Source: Ignavibacteria bacterium UBA7675
Lineage (GTDB): Bacteria; Bacteroidota; Ignavibacteria; Kapaibacteriales; UB7675
Direction: 5' to 3'
Assembly: GCA_002483085.1 (NCBI GenBank)
Contig: DLHF01000052.1
Coordinates: 62,001 to 126,000 of the forward strand
DNA: 64,000 nt
Part shown: piece after piece, positions 43,475 through 51,918 of the stretch
Position numbering within the stretch: position 1 is the first letter of the stretch
Layout of the letters: each line of letters opens with the position of its first letter
The notes under the pieces: generated by a model
Seen by the model: the letters and a program-made list of their open reading frames with translations, nothing else
What the model was told of the DNA's origin: nothing
Databases searched by the model: none
Program-made: the position numbers and the translations under genes

Positions 43475-44902
43475 ATGCCTACTCGCAACTATCTCTATTA
43501 CGATTTTACAATCAGCCTGTGCCCCTCGTGTTTGCGTCGTGTTGATGCAAAAGTAATTATCGAAGACGGGCGTGTGTATATGCTGAAGTTCTGTCCGGAA
43601 CACGGTAGGCAGACAGTGCTCGTGGCAAGCGATGCTGAATACTACAAGCGCATGCGCGACTACGGCAAGCCGGGCGATATTCCGCTGAAGTTCAACACCG
43701 CCACACATTATGGCTGTCCGTATGACTGTGGATTGTGCCCCGACCACGAGCAGCACTCGTGCCTTACGCTTGTGGAAGTAACCGACCGTTGCAATTTGTC
43801 GTGCCCAACATGTTATGCAGAGTCTGGTCCGGGCGTGGGCAGGCACCGCACAATGGAAGAAATAGAGCGTATGCTCGATGCCGTTGTAGCCAACGAAGGC
43901 GAGCCCGACATTGTCCAGTTGAGCGGTGGCGAACCGACGATTCACCCGCAGTTTTTCGATATACTCGACATAGCGAAGTCTAAACCAATCAGGCATCTCA
44001 TGCTGAATACCAATGGTATTCGCATTGCAAAAGACAGAGAATTTACAAAGAGGCTGGCTGGCTATATGCCGGGCTTTGAAGTGTATCTGCAATTCGACTC
44101 CTTCGAAGAAAACGTCCTTCGCTCGCTGCGCGGTGCCGACCTGCGCGAAACGCGGATGAAAGCGCTTGAACACCTGAACGAATTCAACCTTTCGACGACA
44201 TTGGTTGTAACACTGCAAAAGGGATTAAATACACACGAGATAGGGGCGATTATCGACTTTGCGCTGAAGCAACCGTGTGTGCGCGGGGTCACGTTTCAGC
44301 CCACGCAAATTGCCGGACGATTGGAGCATTTCAACCCGGCGACGGACAGACTGACACTTACCGATGTGCGCACGGCAATACTTGAGCAAAGCCCGGTGTT
44401 TACGCCGGAAGACCTCATTCCCGTGCCGTGTAATACCGATTCGCTGTGCATGGCGTATGCTCTAAAGCTCGGCAGTGAGGTGTTGCCGCTTACGCGCTTT
44501 ATCAATCCCGACGACTTGCTCGCTTCGGGTAATACTATTGTGTATGAACAGGATGCAGGCATGCGCGAGCGGATGATACGGCTGTTCAGCACGTCGCAAT
44601 CACCTTCGTCAGCAGCCGCAGAATTGCAATCGCTGATGTGCTGCCTGCCGATGATTGCTGCGCCTTCGCTTTCCTACGACAATGTGTTTCGCATTATCAT
44701 TATGCAGTTTCTCGACGCCTGGAATTTTGATGTGCGCGCCGTGAAAAAATCATGTGTACACATCGTAGACGACGACGGGAAAATTATTCCTTTCGACACA
44801 ATGAACCTGTTCTATCGTGGTGATAAAAAACACGTGCTTGAGCAATTGCGAAACGGGAACACTTCGCATACTATTCAGCTCCCGGTGCTGCCCCAGCAAT
44901 AG
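43475..44902 (+). CDS. Multi-cluster radical SAM enzyme (COG1964/MJ0619-like)
   Basis: Radical SAM protein of 475 residues with extra metal sites. The SAM cluster is Cys106-x3-Cys110-x2-Cys113 (DRCNLSCPTCYAESG). Upstream are Cys16/Cys19 (LCPSC), Cys40 with His43 (FCPEHG) and a four-Cys set at 81, 85, 88, 96 (GCPYDCGLCPDHEQHSC). QLSGGEPTIHP and MLNTNGIRIA follow in the barrel. This layout is that of the archaeal MJ0619 group, which includes pterin C-methylase and tetraether-lipid (Tes) proteins, with bacterial relatives of unknown function. The reaction here is not assignable: a C-C bond-forming step on a lipid or pterin is possible. The start ATG follows AGGAATACC. It lies next to two small membrane proteins. 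Confidence 0.85.
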   Translation: MPTRNYLYYDFTISLCPSCLRRVDAKVIIEDGRVYMLKFCPEHGRQTVLVASDAEYYKRMRDYGKPGDIPLKFNTATHYGCPYDCGLCPDHEQHSCLTLVEVTDRCNLSCPTCYAESGPGVGRHRTMEEIERMLDAVVANEGEPDIVQLSGGEPTIHPQFFDILDIAKSKPIRHLMLNTNGIRIAKDREFTKRLAGYMPGFEVYLQFDSFEENVLRSLRGADLRETRMKALEHLNEFNLSTTLVVTLQKGLNTHEIGAIIDFALKQPCVRGVTFQPTQIAGRLEHFNPATDRLTLTDVRTAILEQSPVFTPEDLIPVPCNTDSLCMAYALKLGSEVLPLTRFINPDDLLASGNTIVYEQDAGMRERMIRLFSTSQSPSSAAAELQSLMCCLPMIAAPSLSYDNVFRIIIMQFLDAWNFDVRAVKKSCVHIVDDDGKIIPFDTMNLFYRGDKKHVLEQLRNGNTSHTIQLPVLPQQ

Positions 44903-44956
44903 TACATTAATAGAAATAACACATGCTAATTTTTCTCATGATCGCGTGGGTAGTAT

Positions 44957-45331
44957 ATGGACAACAACATGAGCAACGACAGCGTTGGCAATAGCAGTAA
45001 CGACAACATCAGCAATAGCGGCAGCGACAACAACGCCGAAAACTTTCTGCACACATTTGGCAAAGTTGCTGGTATTAATCTCGGCATAATGCTGCTCTAT
45101 ACAATCCTATCGCTCATGCTTAATTCTGGCTCTAGTAGCTATGATGGTGAGATGGGCACTGCATTGGCAATGGCACTCTTTATATTCCTGCACTTTGTGG
45201 TGCTGATCATTGTTTCTATTGCCCTGATCATTGCAGGGAAAACTGCACTGGCAAAAGCGGGCTTTATCAGCCTTGCTGTGGTGTTGTTAGTTGGCTTTGG
45301 CACATGCTTGGGAGTTGTGACAGCGATATGA
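44957..45331 (+). CDS. Small membrane protein of unknown function
   Basis: A 124-residue protein. The first ~30 residues are an Asn/Ser/Asp-rich polar run. Three hydrophobic helices follow (residues ~40-55, ~70-92, ~97-120). No family recognised. It is 54 bp after the radical SAM stop on the same strand, so it may share its transcript. Confidence 0.6.
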   Translation: MDNNMSNDSVGNSSNDNISNSGSDNNAENFLHTFGKVAGINLGIMLLYTILSLMLNSGSSSYDGEMGTALAMALFIFLHFVVLIIVSIALIIAGKTALAKAGFISLAVVLLVGFGTCLGVVTAI

Positions 45332-45411
45332 ACTACGGATATTTCTCGGCGCAAAAAAAATGCCGGTCGATACAGAAATTATATTTTTTCTGCTCTCTAT
45401 GAATTGCTCCC

Positions 45412-45660
45412 ATGAATAATACTCTTCTTGTTATTGCTGCAAATACTGCTGTAACTGCGTGCTATGTATCAGTGATATCGGCTGTTAGCACCGTGCTCGA
45501 TTCCATTGTGTATATCGCTCTTGCAGGCGGCCTCCACATAGCTCTGTGCTGTATTGCGGGGGTAGTTTTTTACAGCCGGGGCGATAGAGCATTCGCCAGA
45601 GGATTTTTTATCAGTGCGGCGTTGTTATTGGCCGCACCAATTGTTCTCATGCAGTTTTGA
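45412..45660 (+). CDS. Small membrane protein of unknown function
   Basis: An 82-residue, almost wholly hydrophobic protein with about three membrane helices and a single basic turn (SRGDRAFARG), which resembles the GKTALAKAG turn in the neighbour at 44957-45331. The two could be distantly related. No clear ribosome-binding site. The function is unknown. It is convergent with the helical-repeat gene 14 bp away. Confidence 0.5.
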   Translation: MNNTLLVIAANTAVTACYVSVISAVSTVLDSIVYIALAGGLHIALCCIAGVVFYSRGDRAFARGFFISAALLLAAPIVLMQF

Positions 45661-45674
45661 ACCGCGTATAGCGC

Positions 45675-47267
45675 TTATGTTGCTTGGTGGCCGTTGCGCC
45701 CGGCATTGTTTTGTTCCTGTATATCTATTCCGGCTTTCCTGCGAATAACTTCTACTAATGGTTTTCCCTCAATCTTGCTATCCAACCACGACACCACATC
45801 AATACATTCAAATGCTTTTCGCTCGTAGGGGTCATCGGCAAGCGGGAGCAGTTCCTCGCGCAGTTCCCGGAAGATCGGTAGCAGATCGCGCCCGGCGCGG
45901 CGTGTCGTGAGCTTGCGAATAAGGCGGAGTGCAATGGACTCGAATTTGAATATTTTATTTCTCGTGTACAAATAGCGGTATGTGGATTTCAGCAGATACT
46001 CCAGCAGATCGTCGTTGCCCAGCTCGTAGTGAAGAATAATATTGAACACGCGCAAAAAGCCGTAGATATCCTCGCGTATATCAAACTGGCCGGAGTTGAG
46101 CAGGGCGTTGGTACGCGTGAGAGCATCTTCGTACCTGCCTGCGATAAAATACAGGCTGGCGAGATTGAACCGGAAAGAAAGCAAAAGCGAGGCTTCGATA
46201 AACTCACCATACCGCTCTAATCCCGCTTCAATAGCCGGAGCCAGCTCCAATCCCTTTTCTGTATCGCCGAGCTCAATACAGGCATAAAGTTCGAGCATTG
46301 TACTGATTTTGAAGAGCTCTACTTCCAGCCTGTCGCCCTGTGCATCGGGGTAGAGCGATCGGAAATTTCTTATCTTTTCCATGCCCGCGAAGAACTCATC
46401 ATAGCGCTGTATTTTGAAGCTATCGAATATGTAAATACTCAGCCTGCCGAGGTAGCGTGTTGGGCTGTGCACGACGTAGTCGGGTTGTTGTTCTAATAGC
46501 TCGATATGCCTGCGGGAGAACTGGTGGGCGTTGATATAATCGCCCTGAAGAAAATGATACGTGCCATTGATATGGCAGAAATACTCCTTTGCGTCGAATG
46601 TCTGGGCCGCGTCTTCGCTTGTGAGCAGCGGGCTGTCCATCAGTGCTTTGAGCTCGCGGATATCGGCTTCGGTCCGCGCCGACCCATGTTGCAGATAAAT
46701 AATAAACATACGCGCCGAGAGGTCCCAGTACTGCGCCAGATTGTTGATGCGTTCGATTGCCAGCCTCCACTCTGCGGAAAACTCATCCATACTTGCGGCT
46801 GTTTTGCCAGCGTATTCTTCGGTAGTCATCAGGCGGCGCTCCAACCGCATAAGTTCTGGCAGGTAGGTAAATGCTTCGTACTGATACACTAGTTTTTTAG
46901 CGCGCTCTATCACTCGTGCTGCCTGCGAGCGGAACATACGATCCATAAAAAACTCGGCGTCCTGTATCAGACTGCGTATCTGCGCCTCGGGTGTTTTATC
47001 GGCGTGATACATCCGCATGCTCTCCATGATGAGCTTGTACAGATAGTTCTTAGTCACGGCGAGCTGGCGGGCAAACTTCTCGCGCCGAAATTGCTTGCGA
47101 AGAGCGTCTTCGTCGTATTCCTTCTGCTGCTCAATTGCACTGAATAGCTTCAGGTAGTTGTTCTCCCGGCCTATCACGTGGCGCGAGGCGTATATCTTAA
47201 AGTAGCGTTTTTCCGACTTGGTCAGCGAGTGAATAAGCCGGAAAAGATCGGGCTGTTTTTTCTCCAT
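45675..47267 (-). CDS. Large helical-repeat (TPR-like) protein of unknown function
   Basis: A 530-residue, mostly alpha-helical protein with no signal peptide. The N-terminus (LFRLIHSLTKSEKRYFKIYAS) is a recurring start in Bacteroidota and relatives. The rest alternates helix pairs like a TPR or alpha-solenoid, for example RFNLASLYFIAGRYEDALTRTNALL and INAHQFSRRHIELLEQ. The likely role is protein-protein contact. A functional guess is not justified. Confidence 0.7.
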   Translation of the reverse strand: MEKKQPDLFRLIHSLTKSEKRYFKIYASRHVIGRENNYLKLFSAIEQQKEYDEDALRKQFRREKFARQLAVTKNYLYKLIMESMRMYHADKTPEAQIRSLIQDAEFFMDRMFRSQAARVIERAKKLVYQYEAFTYLPELMRLERRLMTTEEYAGKTAASMDEFSAEWRLAIERINNLAQYWDLSARMFIIYLQHGSARTEADIRELKALMDSPLLTSEDAAQTFDAKEYFCHINGTYHFLQGDYINAHQFSRRHIELLEQQPDYVVHSPTRYLGRLSIYIFDSFKIQRYDEFFAGMEKIRNFRSLYPDAQGDRLEVELFKISTMLELYACIELGDTEKGLELAPAIEAGLERYGEFIEASLLLSFRFNLASLYFIAGRYEDALTRTNALLNSGQFDIREDIYGFLRVFNIILHYELGNDDLLEYLLKSTYRYLYTRNKIFKFESIALRLIRKLTTRRAGRDLLPIFRELREELLPLADDPYERKAFECIDVVSWLDSKIEGKPLVEVIRRKAGIDIQEQNNAGRNGHQAT

Positions 47268-47665
47268 CTGCGTGCGCTCATCTGTTGTATCACTTCTGCC
47301 GCTGTTGTACTACAGGAGCTTTTGGCCTTGTAGCAAGGCAATTTACAGAAAAACAGATAGATACAACGACTCGGCGTATGAATTGAGCACATGTAACGAA
47401 GCGGCGGTAAGTTCCATCCCTTGTGTGAATGAGTGATTACGGACGTATGAGCTATGGAGCTATGATTATATTCCCCGCTGCCAAGACGAACCAATCCATG
47501 CTATTACCAAAGCGCTTGCCGCAAGAGGGAGAGAAAGGTGGTGCAGGAAGACGAACTTGGCAGGATGTCACGAAATTTCTTGTAAATTGGCGGTTCACCT
47601 CTCATATTGCCGCATCTGTGGTATCCTTTAGCCGCGCTCTATCGTCCGATCTCTTGTGTCCTATT
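47268..47665. other. Upstream region of the first sensor-kinase operon
   Basis: A 398-bp divergent space. A short hairpin (GCCTTG / CAAGGC) at 47325-47339 is the only structure seen. The last ~120 bp resemble, with substitutions, the leader of the paralogous kinase at 58109. There is no clear A/B repeat. Confidence 0.5.
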
Positions 47666-50600
47666 ATGAGAATACTGCTGTTTGTAGTGTTCATGCTGTC
47701 GTGCTCAGGGCTCTACGCCCGGTATCCTGTATTTAAAGCCACTCGTCTTACATTGCAGGATGGCCTGTCGGACGACATGGTATTATGCGCTTTGCAGGAT
47801 AAGCGGGGGTTTATGTGGTTTGGCACGCGCAACGGACTCAATCGCTACGACGGATACCGCATTACGACCTTTACACGCGACCAGAACGACCCGTATTCAC
47901 TTTCGGATGCGTCTGTTCACAGCTTATGCGAAGATCGTCATGGGCGAATGTGGGTGGGCACTGCTGATGGCCTGAATTTATTCGATCCGGTATCGGAGCG
48001 ATTTACGCATTACCGCTATGCTGCACACAACCCAAGTGGTATACTGCCCGGCGTGCTTATCTCTATATGCGAAGATAGATTCGGCTGCCTGTGGTTAGTG
48101 ACAAACAACACCCGGCGCGGTATTCAGAAGTTGGATCCAGAGCACGGTGTATTTACTACCTACAGGCATAACCCCGAGGATCCCTATTCGATAAGCGACG
48201 ATGGCATGACGGGGATATGTGTGGATAAAAGTGGCGAACTTTGGATAGCTACACGCTCTGGAGGGCTGAACCGCTACGACCACGCGCATGATAGGTTTAT
48301 CAATCTGAATACCGCACCAGAATACCGCTTTGTAGCTGATAAGAGGTTGATCCGAGTGTTTGCCGCAAGCGATGGCGGCCTGTGGCTGGCCGAGCGCACG
48401 ACAAATGTCTGGAAGGTACATATCAATGGCAAGCATCTTAAAGCCGAGCTGTTGCAGTTAGATCGCCGCCCTAATTTTTACGATAATACAGTGATTTCTA
48501 TTACCGAAGGCATTGGCGGCACGTTGTGGGTTGGCACCGAAGGAGGTGGATTTTATACAGTGGATATACAGTCGCGCAGATTTAACCAAGTCACCAACAC
48601 GGCGGATATCTACGGGCTTGCAAGCAACCAGGTATTTATGCTGTATGGCGATAATTACGGCGATATGTGGATATGTACAGATATGGGCGTGGAGCGTTTC
48701 CACCGCCGCACAAATTATATACGGCATTTCAGCCGTAGCGCTCTGGAATCTATCGCCCCTTCCTACCAAAAAATTCGCTCGCTGCTGCTGGTCGACAATC
48801 GCTTATTGGTGGGTACTGGGGGCTATGGACTCAACGTGAGCAAAGGAGACGAATTCCATCATTATCTCAACCCCGACCACAGCACCTCTCTTTTTTCAGT
48901 AGATATCCTGTCCAATACGCTGAATGTGTTGTATCGTCTGCGCGATGGAACGCTGCTGACTGGCACGAACAATGGTCTGTATAAAGTCGATCCTGCAACC
49001 GGGAAATTCTCGCGCTTCCCGTACCAGATATTTGGTCCGAGAGTATGGGCAATATGCGAGGGCAAGGACGGGGTGCTCTGGATTGGCACCTTGTTCAACG
49101 GGCTGACGCGCATCGACCGGCGCACGGGCAAGGTGGAATACTACTTTGCCGGGCAGAGCGCACAGCAGAGCGGCACACCTATAAGCGTGCACGAGGTGCA
49201 CGAGGACCAGCATGGCAATCTCTGGATAGGCACGAACAATGGTTTGTACCGCATGGATCGTGTTGCAAACCGGCCTGTGCAAAGCGCGTGGAATTCTTCA
49301 GACTCCTTTTCGCTGAGCCATAATCATATCTGGTACATACACGAGCGCGATGGAAAACTCTGGCTTGGCACAAGCGGGGGCGGGATGAATCTGTTCGACC
49401 CGGCTACCGGCAGGTGCAAGCGTTATGGTAAGAAGGAAGGATTGCCAAGCGATATTATTTGTGGAATGCTCGAAGACCGTCGTGGCAATATATGGGCGAG
49501 CACTAATACAGGTCTTTTCAGGTTCTCACCCTCTACTGGCAAAGTTGTTACGTTTGGTGTCGACGATGGGGTGTATATCAGCGATTTTCACTTTAAGGCG
49601 TGTTTTCGCGATACGAATGGCGTGATGTATTTCGGAGGAACAGGTGGATATCTGTGCTTCCATCCAGATAGTATGTCGATCAAGACTCGACCGCGCAGGC
49701 TGATTTTTACTTCCTTCAAAGTGTTCGACCGCAAGCTGGCACTCGACACCGCACTGCTGTTCAAAAAACAGATGATACTTCCCTATAGCAGCAATTATTT
49801 TTCAGTAGAATTTGCCTCATTAGACTTCGCTGGTGTGCACCATCATCAATATCGCTATAAGTTGGATAGGTATGATAGGCAATGGCGGCATACCGACGGC
49901 ACACATCCGCTTGCAGGGTACACTGATGTTCCGCCCGGCAACTATAAGCTCTTTGTAGAAGTAGCTGATGCCGAGGGAAATTGGGGTGGTGCCAGAGCTA
50001 CTCTGGGCATTAGTATCACTCCTGCGTGGTGGCAAGTGTGGTGGTTCCAAATGGCTGTGCTGTTGTGTCTGGTAGCTATAGGTGTGAGCTTGCTGCGGTG
50101 GTATCTGGGTAGCATGCGTCGCAAAGGTGCAATGGAGCGCAGGCTTGTGGAGCTACAGCTTCACGCGCTGCGGGCACAGATGAACCCGCACTTTATTTTT
50201 AATTCGTTGAACTCTATCTACTACTATATTCTGAACAGCGAGAACGAAAAGGCGCAAACATATCTCGGGCTGTTCTCTGTACTGCTGCGCCAGATATTAG
50301 AATACTCGCGAAGGACATTTATTTCTATTAGTAGGGAAATAGAAATATTGGATCTGTACTTGCAATTAGAAGCTATGCGGTTTTCGCAGCGCTTTGGCTA
50401 TAAGATGTCGATAGCGCCCGATATCGACATAGAGCGCCAGTTTATCCCCACGATGCTGCTCCAGCCCTATGTGGAAAATGCTGTGAAGCACGGATTGCTG
50501 CCGAAAGAAAAGGACTGCCTGCTTACTATCGAGTTTCAGCGCCGTGGCGACCGGATTGTGTGCAGTATTACCGACAATGGCATTGGGCGAAAGATGGCCG

Positions 50601-50821
50601 GGCAGATCCGGGAGCAATCGCAGTTGCCGTACACGTCGCAGGGGCTTGCTTTGTCGAAAGAGCGTATGACTAATCTGAGCGAACTCCACGGAAAATTGTA
50701 CGGCGTAGAAGTACAGGACTTGACAACCGACACGGGTGAAGCATTAGGAACCCGCATTGTGCTCACGTTTCCGGCGGATGTCGATGAGGAATCGGTGGGC
50801 GTTCTCCCGCACGTAGTATGA
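47666..50821 (+). CDS. Propeller-domain sensor histidine kinase (LytS-type), copy 1
   Basis: A 1051-residue membrane sensor. The ATG at 47666 opens a signal peptide (MRILLFVVFMLSCSGLYA). Residues ~25-700 hold many two-component-propeller repeats (for example DGLSDDMVLCALQDKRGFMWFGTRNGLNRYDG), forming a periplasmic sensing beta-propeller. A Y_Y_Y domain follows at ~707-775 (HHHQYRYKLDRYDRQW). One membrane helix lies at ~793-813. The cytosolic kinase has the His842 box (RAQMNPHFIFNSLNSIYYY), N-box ENAVKHG and DNGIG. The response regulator follows at 50863 on the same strand. Part of its DNA is identical to copy 2 (49618-49787). Confidence 0.95.
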   Translation: MRILLFVVFMLSCSGLYARYPVFKATRLTLQDGLSDDMVLCALQDKRGFMWFGTRNGLNRYDGYRITTFTRDQNDPYSLSDASVHSLCEDRHGRMWVGTADGLNLFDPVSERFTHYRYAAHNPSGILPGVLISICEDRFGCLWLVTNNTRRGIQKLDPEHGVFTTYRHNPEDPYSISDDGMTGICVDKSGELWIATRSGGLNRYDHAHDRFINLNTAPEYRFVADKRLIRVFAASDGGLWLAERTTNVWKVHINGKHLKAELLQLDRRPNFYDNTVISITEGIGGTLWVGTEGGGFYTVDIQSRRFNQVTNTADIYGLASNQVFMLYGDNYGDMWICTDMGVERFHRRTNYIRHFSRSALESIAPSYQKIRSLLLVDNRLLVGTGGYGLNVSKGDEFHHYLNPDHSTSLFSVDILSNTLNVLYRLRDGTLLTGTNNGLYKVDPATGKFSRFPYQIFGPRVWAICEGKDGVLWIGTLFNGLTRIDRRTGKVEYYFAGQSAQQSGTPISVHEVHEDQHGNLWIGTNNGLYRMDRVANRPVQSAWNSSDSFSLSHNHIWYIHERDGKLWLGTSGGGMNLFDPATGRCKRYGKKEGLPSDIICGMLEDRRGNIWASTNTGLFRFSPSTGKVVTFGVDDGVYISDFHFKACFRDTNGVMYFGGTGGYLCFHPDSMSIKTRPRRLIFTSFKVFDRKLALDTALLFKKQMILPYSSNYFSVEFASLDFAGVHHHQYRYKLDRYDRQWRHTDGTHPLAGYTDVPPGNYKLFVEVADAEGNWGGARATLGISITPAWWQVWWFQMAVLLCLVAIGVSLLRWYLGSMRRKGAMERRLVELQLHALRAQMNPHFIFNSLNSIYYYILNSENEKAQTYLGLFSVLLRQILEYSRRTFISISREIEILDLYLQLEAMRFSQRFGYKMSIAPDIDIERQFIPTMLLQPYVENAVKHGLLPKEKDCLLTIEFQRRGDRIVCSITDNGIGRKMAGQIREQSQLPYTSQGLALSKERMTNLSELHGKLYGVEVQDLTTDTGEALGTRIVLTFPADVDEESVGVLPHVV

Positions 50822-50862
50822 TATTGTAACAAGAACTTTGTGCCATGTACCAAGAGTGTAAT

Positions 50863-51645
50863 ATGCAAATACGCGCAGTACTTATCGACGACGAACCCGC
50901 CGGACGCGATGCGCTGGAACTCATGCTCCGCCGCCACTGTCCGTCCGTAGAGGTTGTGGGCTCTACCACTTCGTTTGAGACTGGCTTGGAGTTAGTGGAG
51001 CGTATCTCTCCTGACTTGCTTTTTCTGGATATAGAAATGCCATACGGCAGTGGCTTCGACCTACTAGATCAATTTCCCGATCCAGCATTCGAGACGATTT
51101 TTACTACTGCCTATGCACAGTATGCCTACCAGGCATTCCGCGTGCAGGCATTAGACTATCTACTGAAGCCGGTACTGCCGAGAGCACTGATAGAGTCGGT
51201 ACAGCGCGCCGAAAAACGACTATTAGAGCGCCGTGCACTCGATGCAGAAAACAACGATTCGCTTGAGAATCTGCTGTCGGTACTTGTCGATAAAAGTATG
51301 CACTCCAACCGCGTAGCGCTTCGCACTGCCGATAGCATAGAATTTATACAGGTAAAAGATATTATCAGGTGTGAAGCTGAAAAGAGCTATACGGTGTTCT
51401 TCTTGGTGGCTGGACAGAAGCTCGTTATAAGCAAAAACCTCAGCGAATTTGAAGAGACGTTATCGGCCTTCCACTTTCTACGCGTGCACCACTCGCATCT
51501 TATTAATGTGGCGCATATTCGGCGCTATGTAAAGAGCGATGGTGGATATCTGATTATGAGTGATGGCTCGGAAATTGTGCTGCCACGCCGCCGCAAGGAC
51601 GAGCTCATCCGCGCTATTACTGATGCTCTTGCGGGCAAAATATAG
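50863..51645 (+). CDS. LytTR response regulator, copy 1
   Basis: A 260-residue transcription factor: receiver domain with acidic pocket (LIDDEP), phospho-Asp56 (LLFLDIEMPYGSGFDLL) and signalling Lys (YLLKPV); then a LytTR DNA-binding domain (RCEAEKSYTVFFLV ... FHFLRVHHSHLINVAHIRRY ... LPRRRKDEL). The second ATG at 50863 fits the family N-terminus; an ATG at 50845 is possible. It is 41 bp after kinase copy 1, surely its partner. It converges on the secreted-protein gene at 51919. Confidence 0.94.
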   Translation: MQIRAVLIDDEPAGRDALELMLRRHCPSVEVVGSTTSFETGLELVERISPDLLFLDIEMPYGSGFDLLDQFPDPAFETIFTTAYAQYAYQAFRVQALDYLLKPVLPRALIESVQRAEKRLLERRALDAENNDSLENLLSVLVDKSMHSNRVALRTADSIEFIQVKDIIRCEAEKSYTVFFLVAGQKLVISKNLSEFEETLSAFHFLRVHHSHLINVAHIRRYVKSDGGYLIMSDGSEIVLPRRRKDELIRAITDALAGKI

Positions 51646-51714
51646 TTGCTCATGCGTTCCTTTCTGTCTGCTTTTTACCGTGTGGTATCACGGTGTCTTG
51701 TACAATGATATGCG

Positions 51715-51815
51715 GAGAACGGAGCGAACAGCACGAGGCGGACGTCCTCGCATCGTTCTTACGATAATTGCAGCGCGGTGCAGAGGCAAAGCGCGAGGGC
51801 AAAGGCCGAATGCCA
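51715..51815 (-). repeat. Dispersed A-module repeat (reverse), with inverted inner segment
   Basis: GCACGAGGCGG and GCAGCGCGGTGCAGAGGC are the A ends. The 28 nt between them (51742-51769) is the reverse complement, with two substitutions and an indel, of the segment at 1839-1867 in another copy of the same repeat. Confidence 0.6.
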
Positions 51816-51854
51816 AAGCTCTTGGCCTGAACTGCGGTAGGCAATGTGCGAAAA

Positions 51855-51888
51855 GCCACAGGCCACGTGGAAGATACCACGCGGCCTG
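51855..51888 (-). terminator. Terminator-like hairpin of secreted gene 1
   Basis: CAGGCCACGTGG pairs with CCACGCGGCCTG (one G-U), 6-nt loop, followed on minus by TGGCTTTT. The same hairpin design ends the other two paralogues. Confidence 0.7.
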
Positions 51889-51918
51889 TATTGGGGAGCA
51901 GTCTGTACTATCGGCCTG

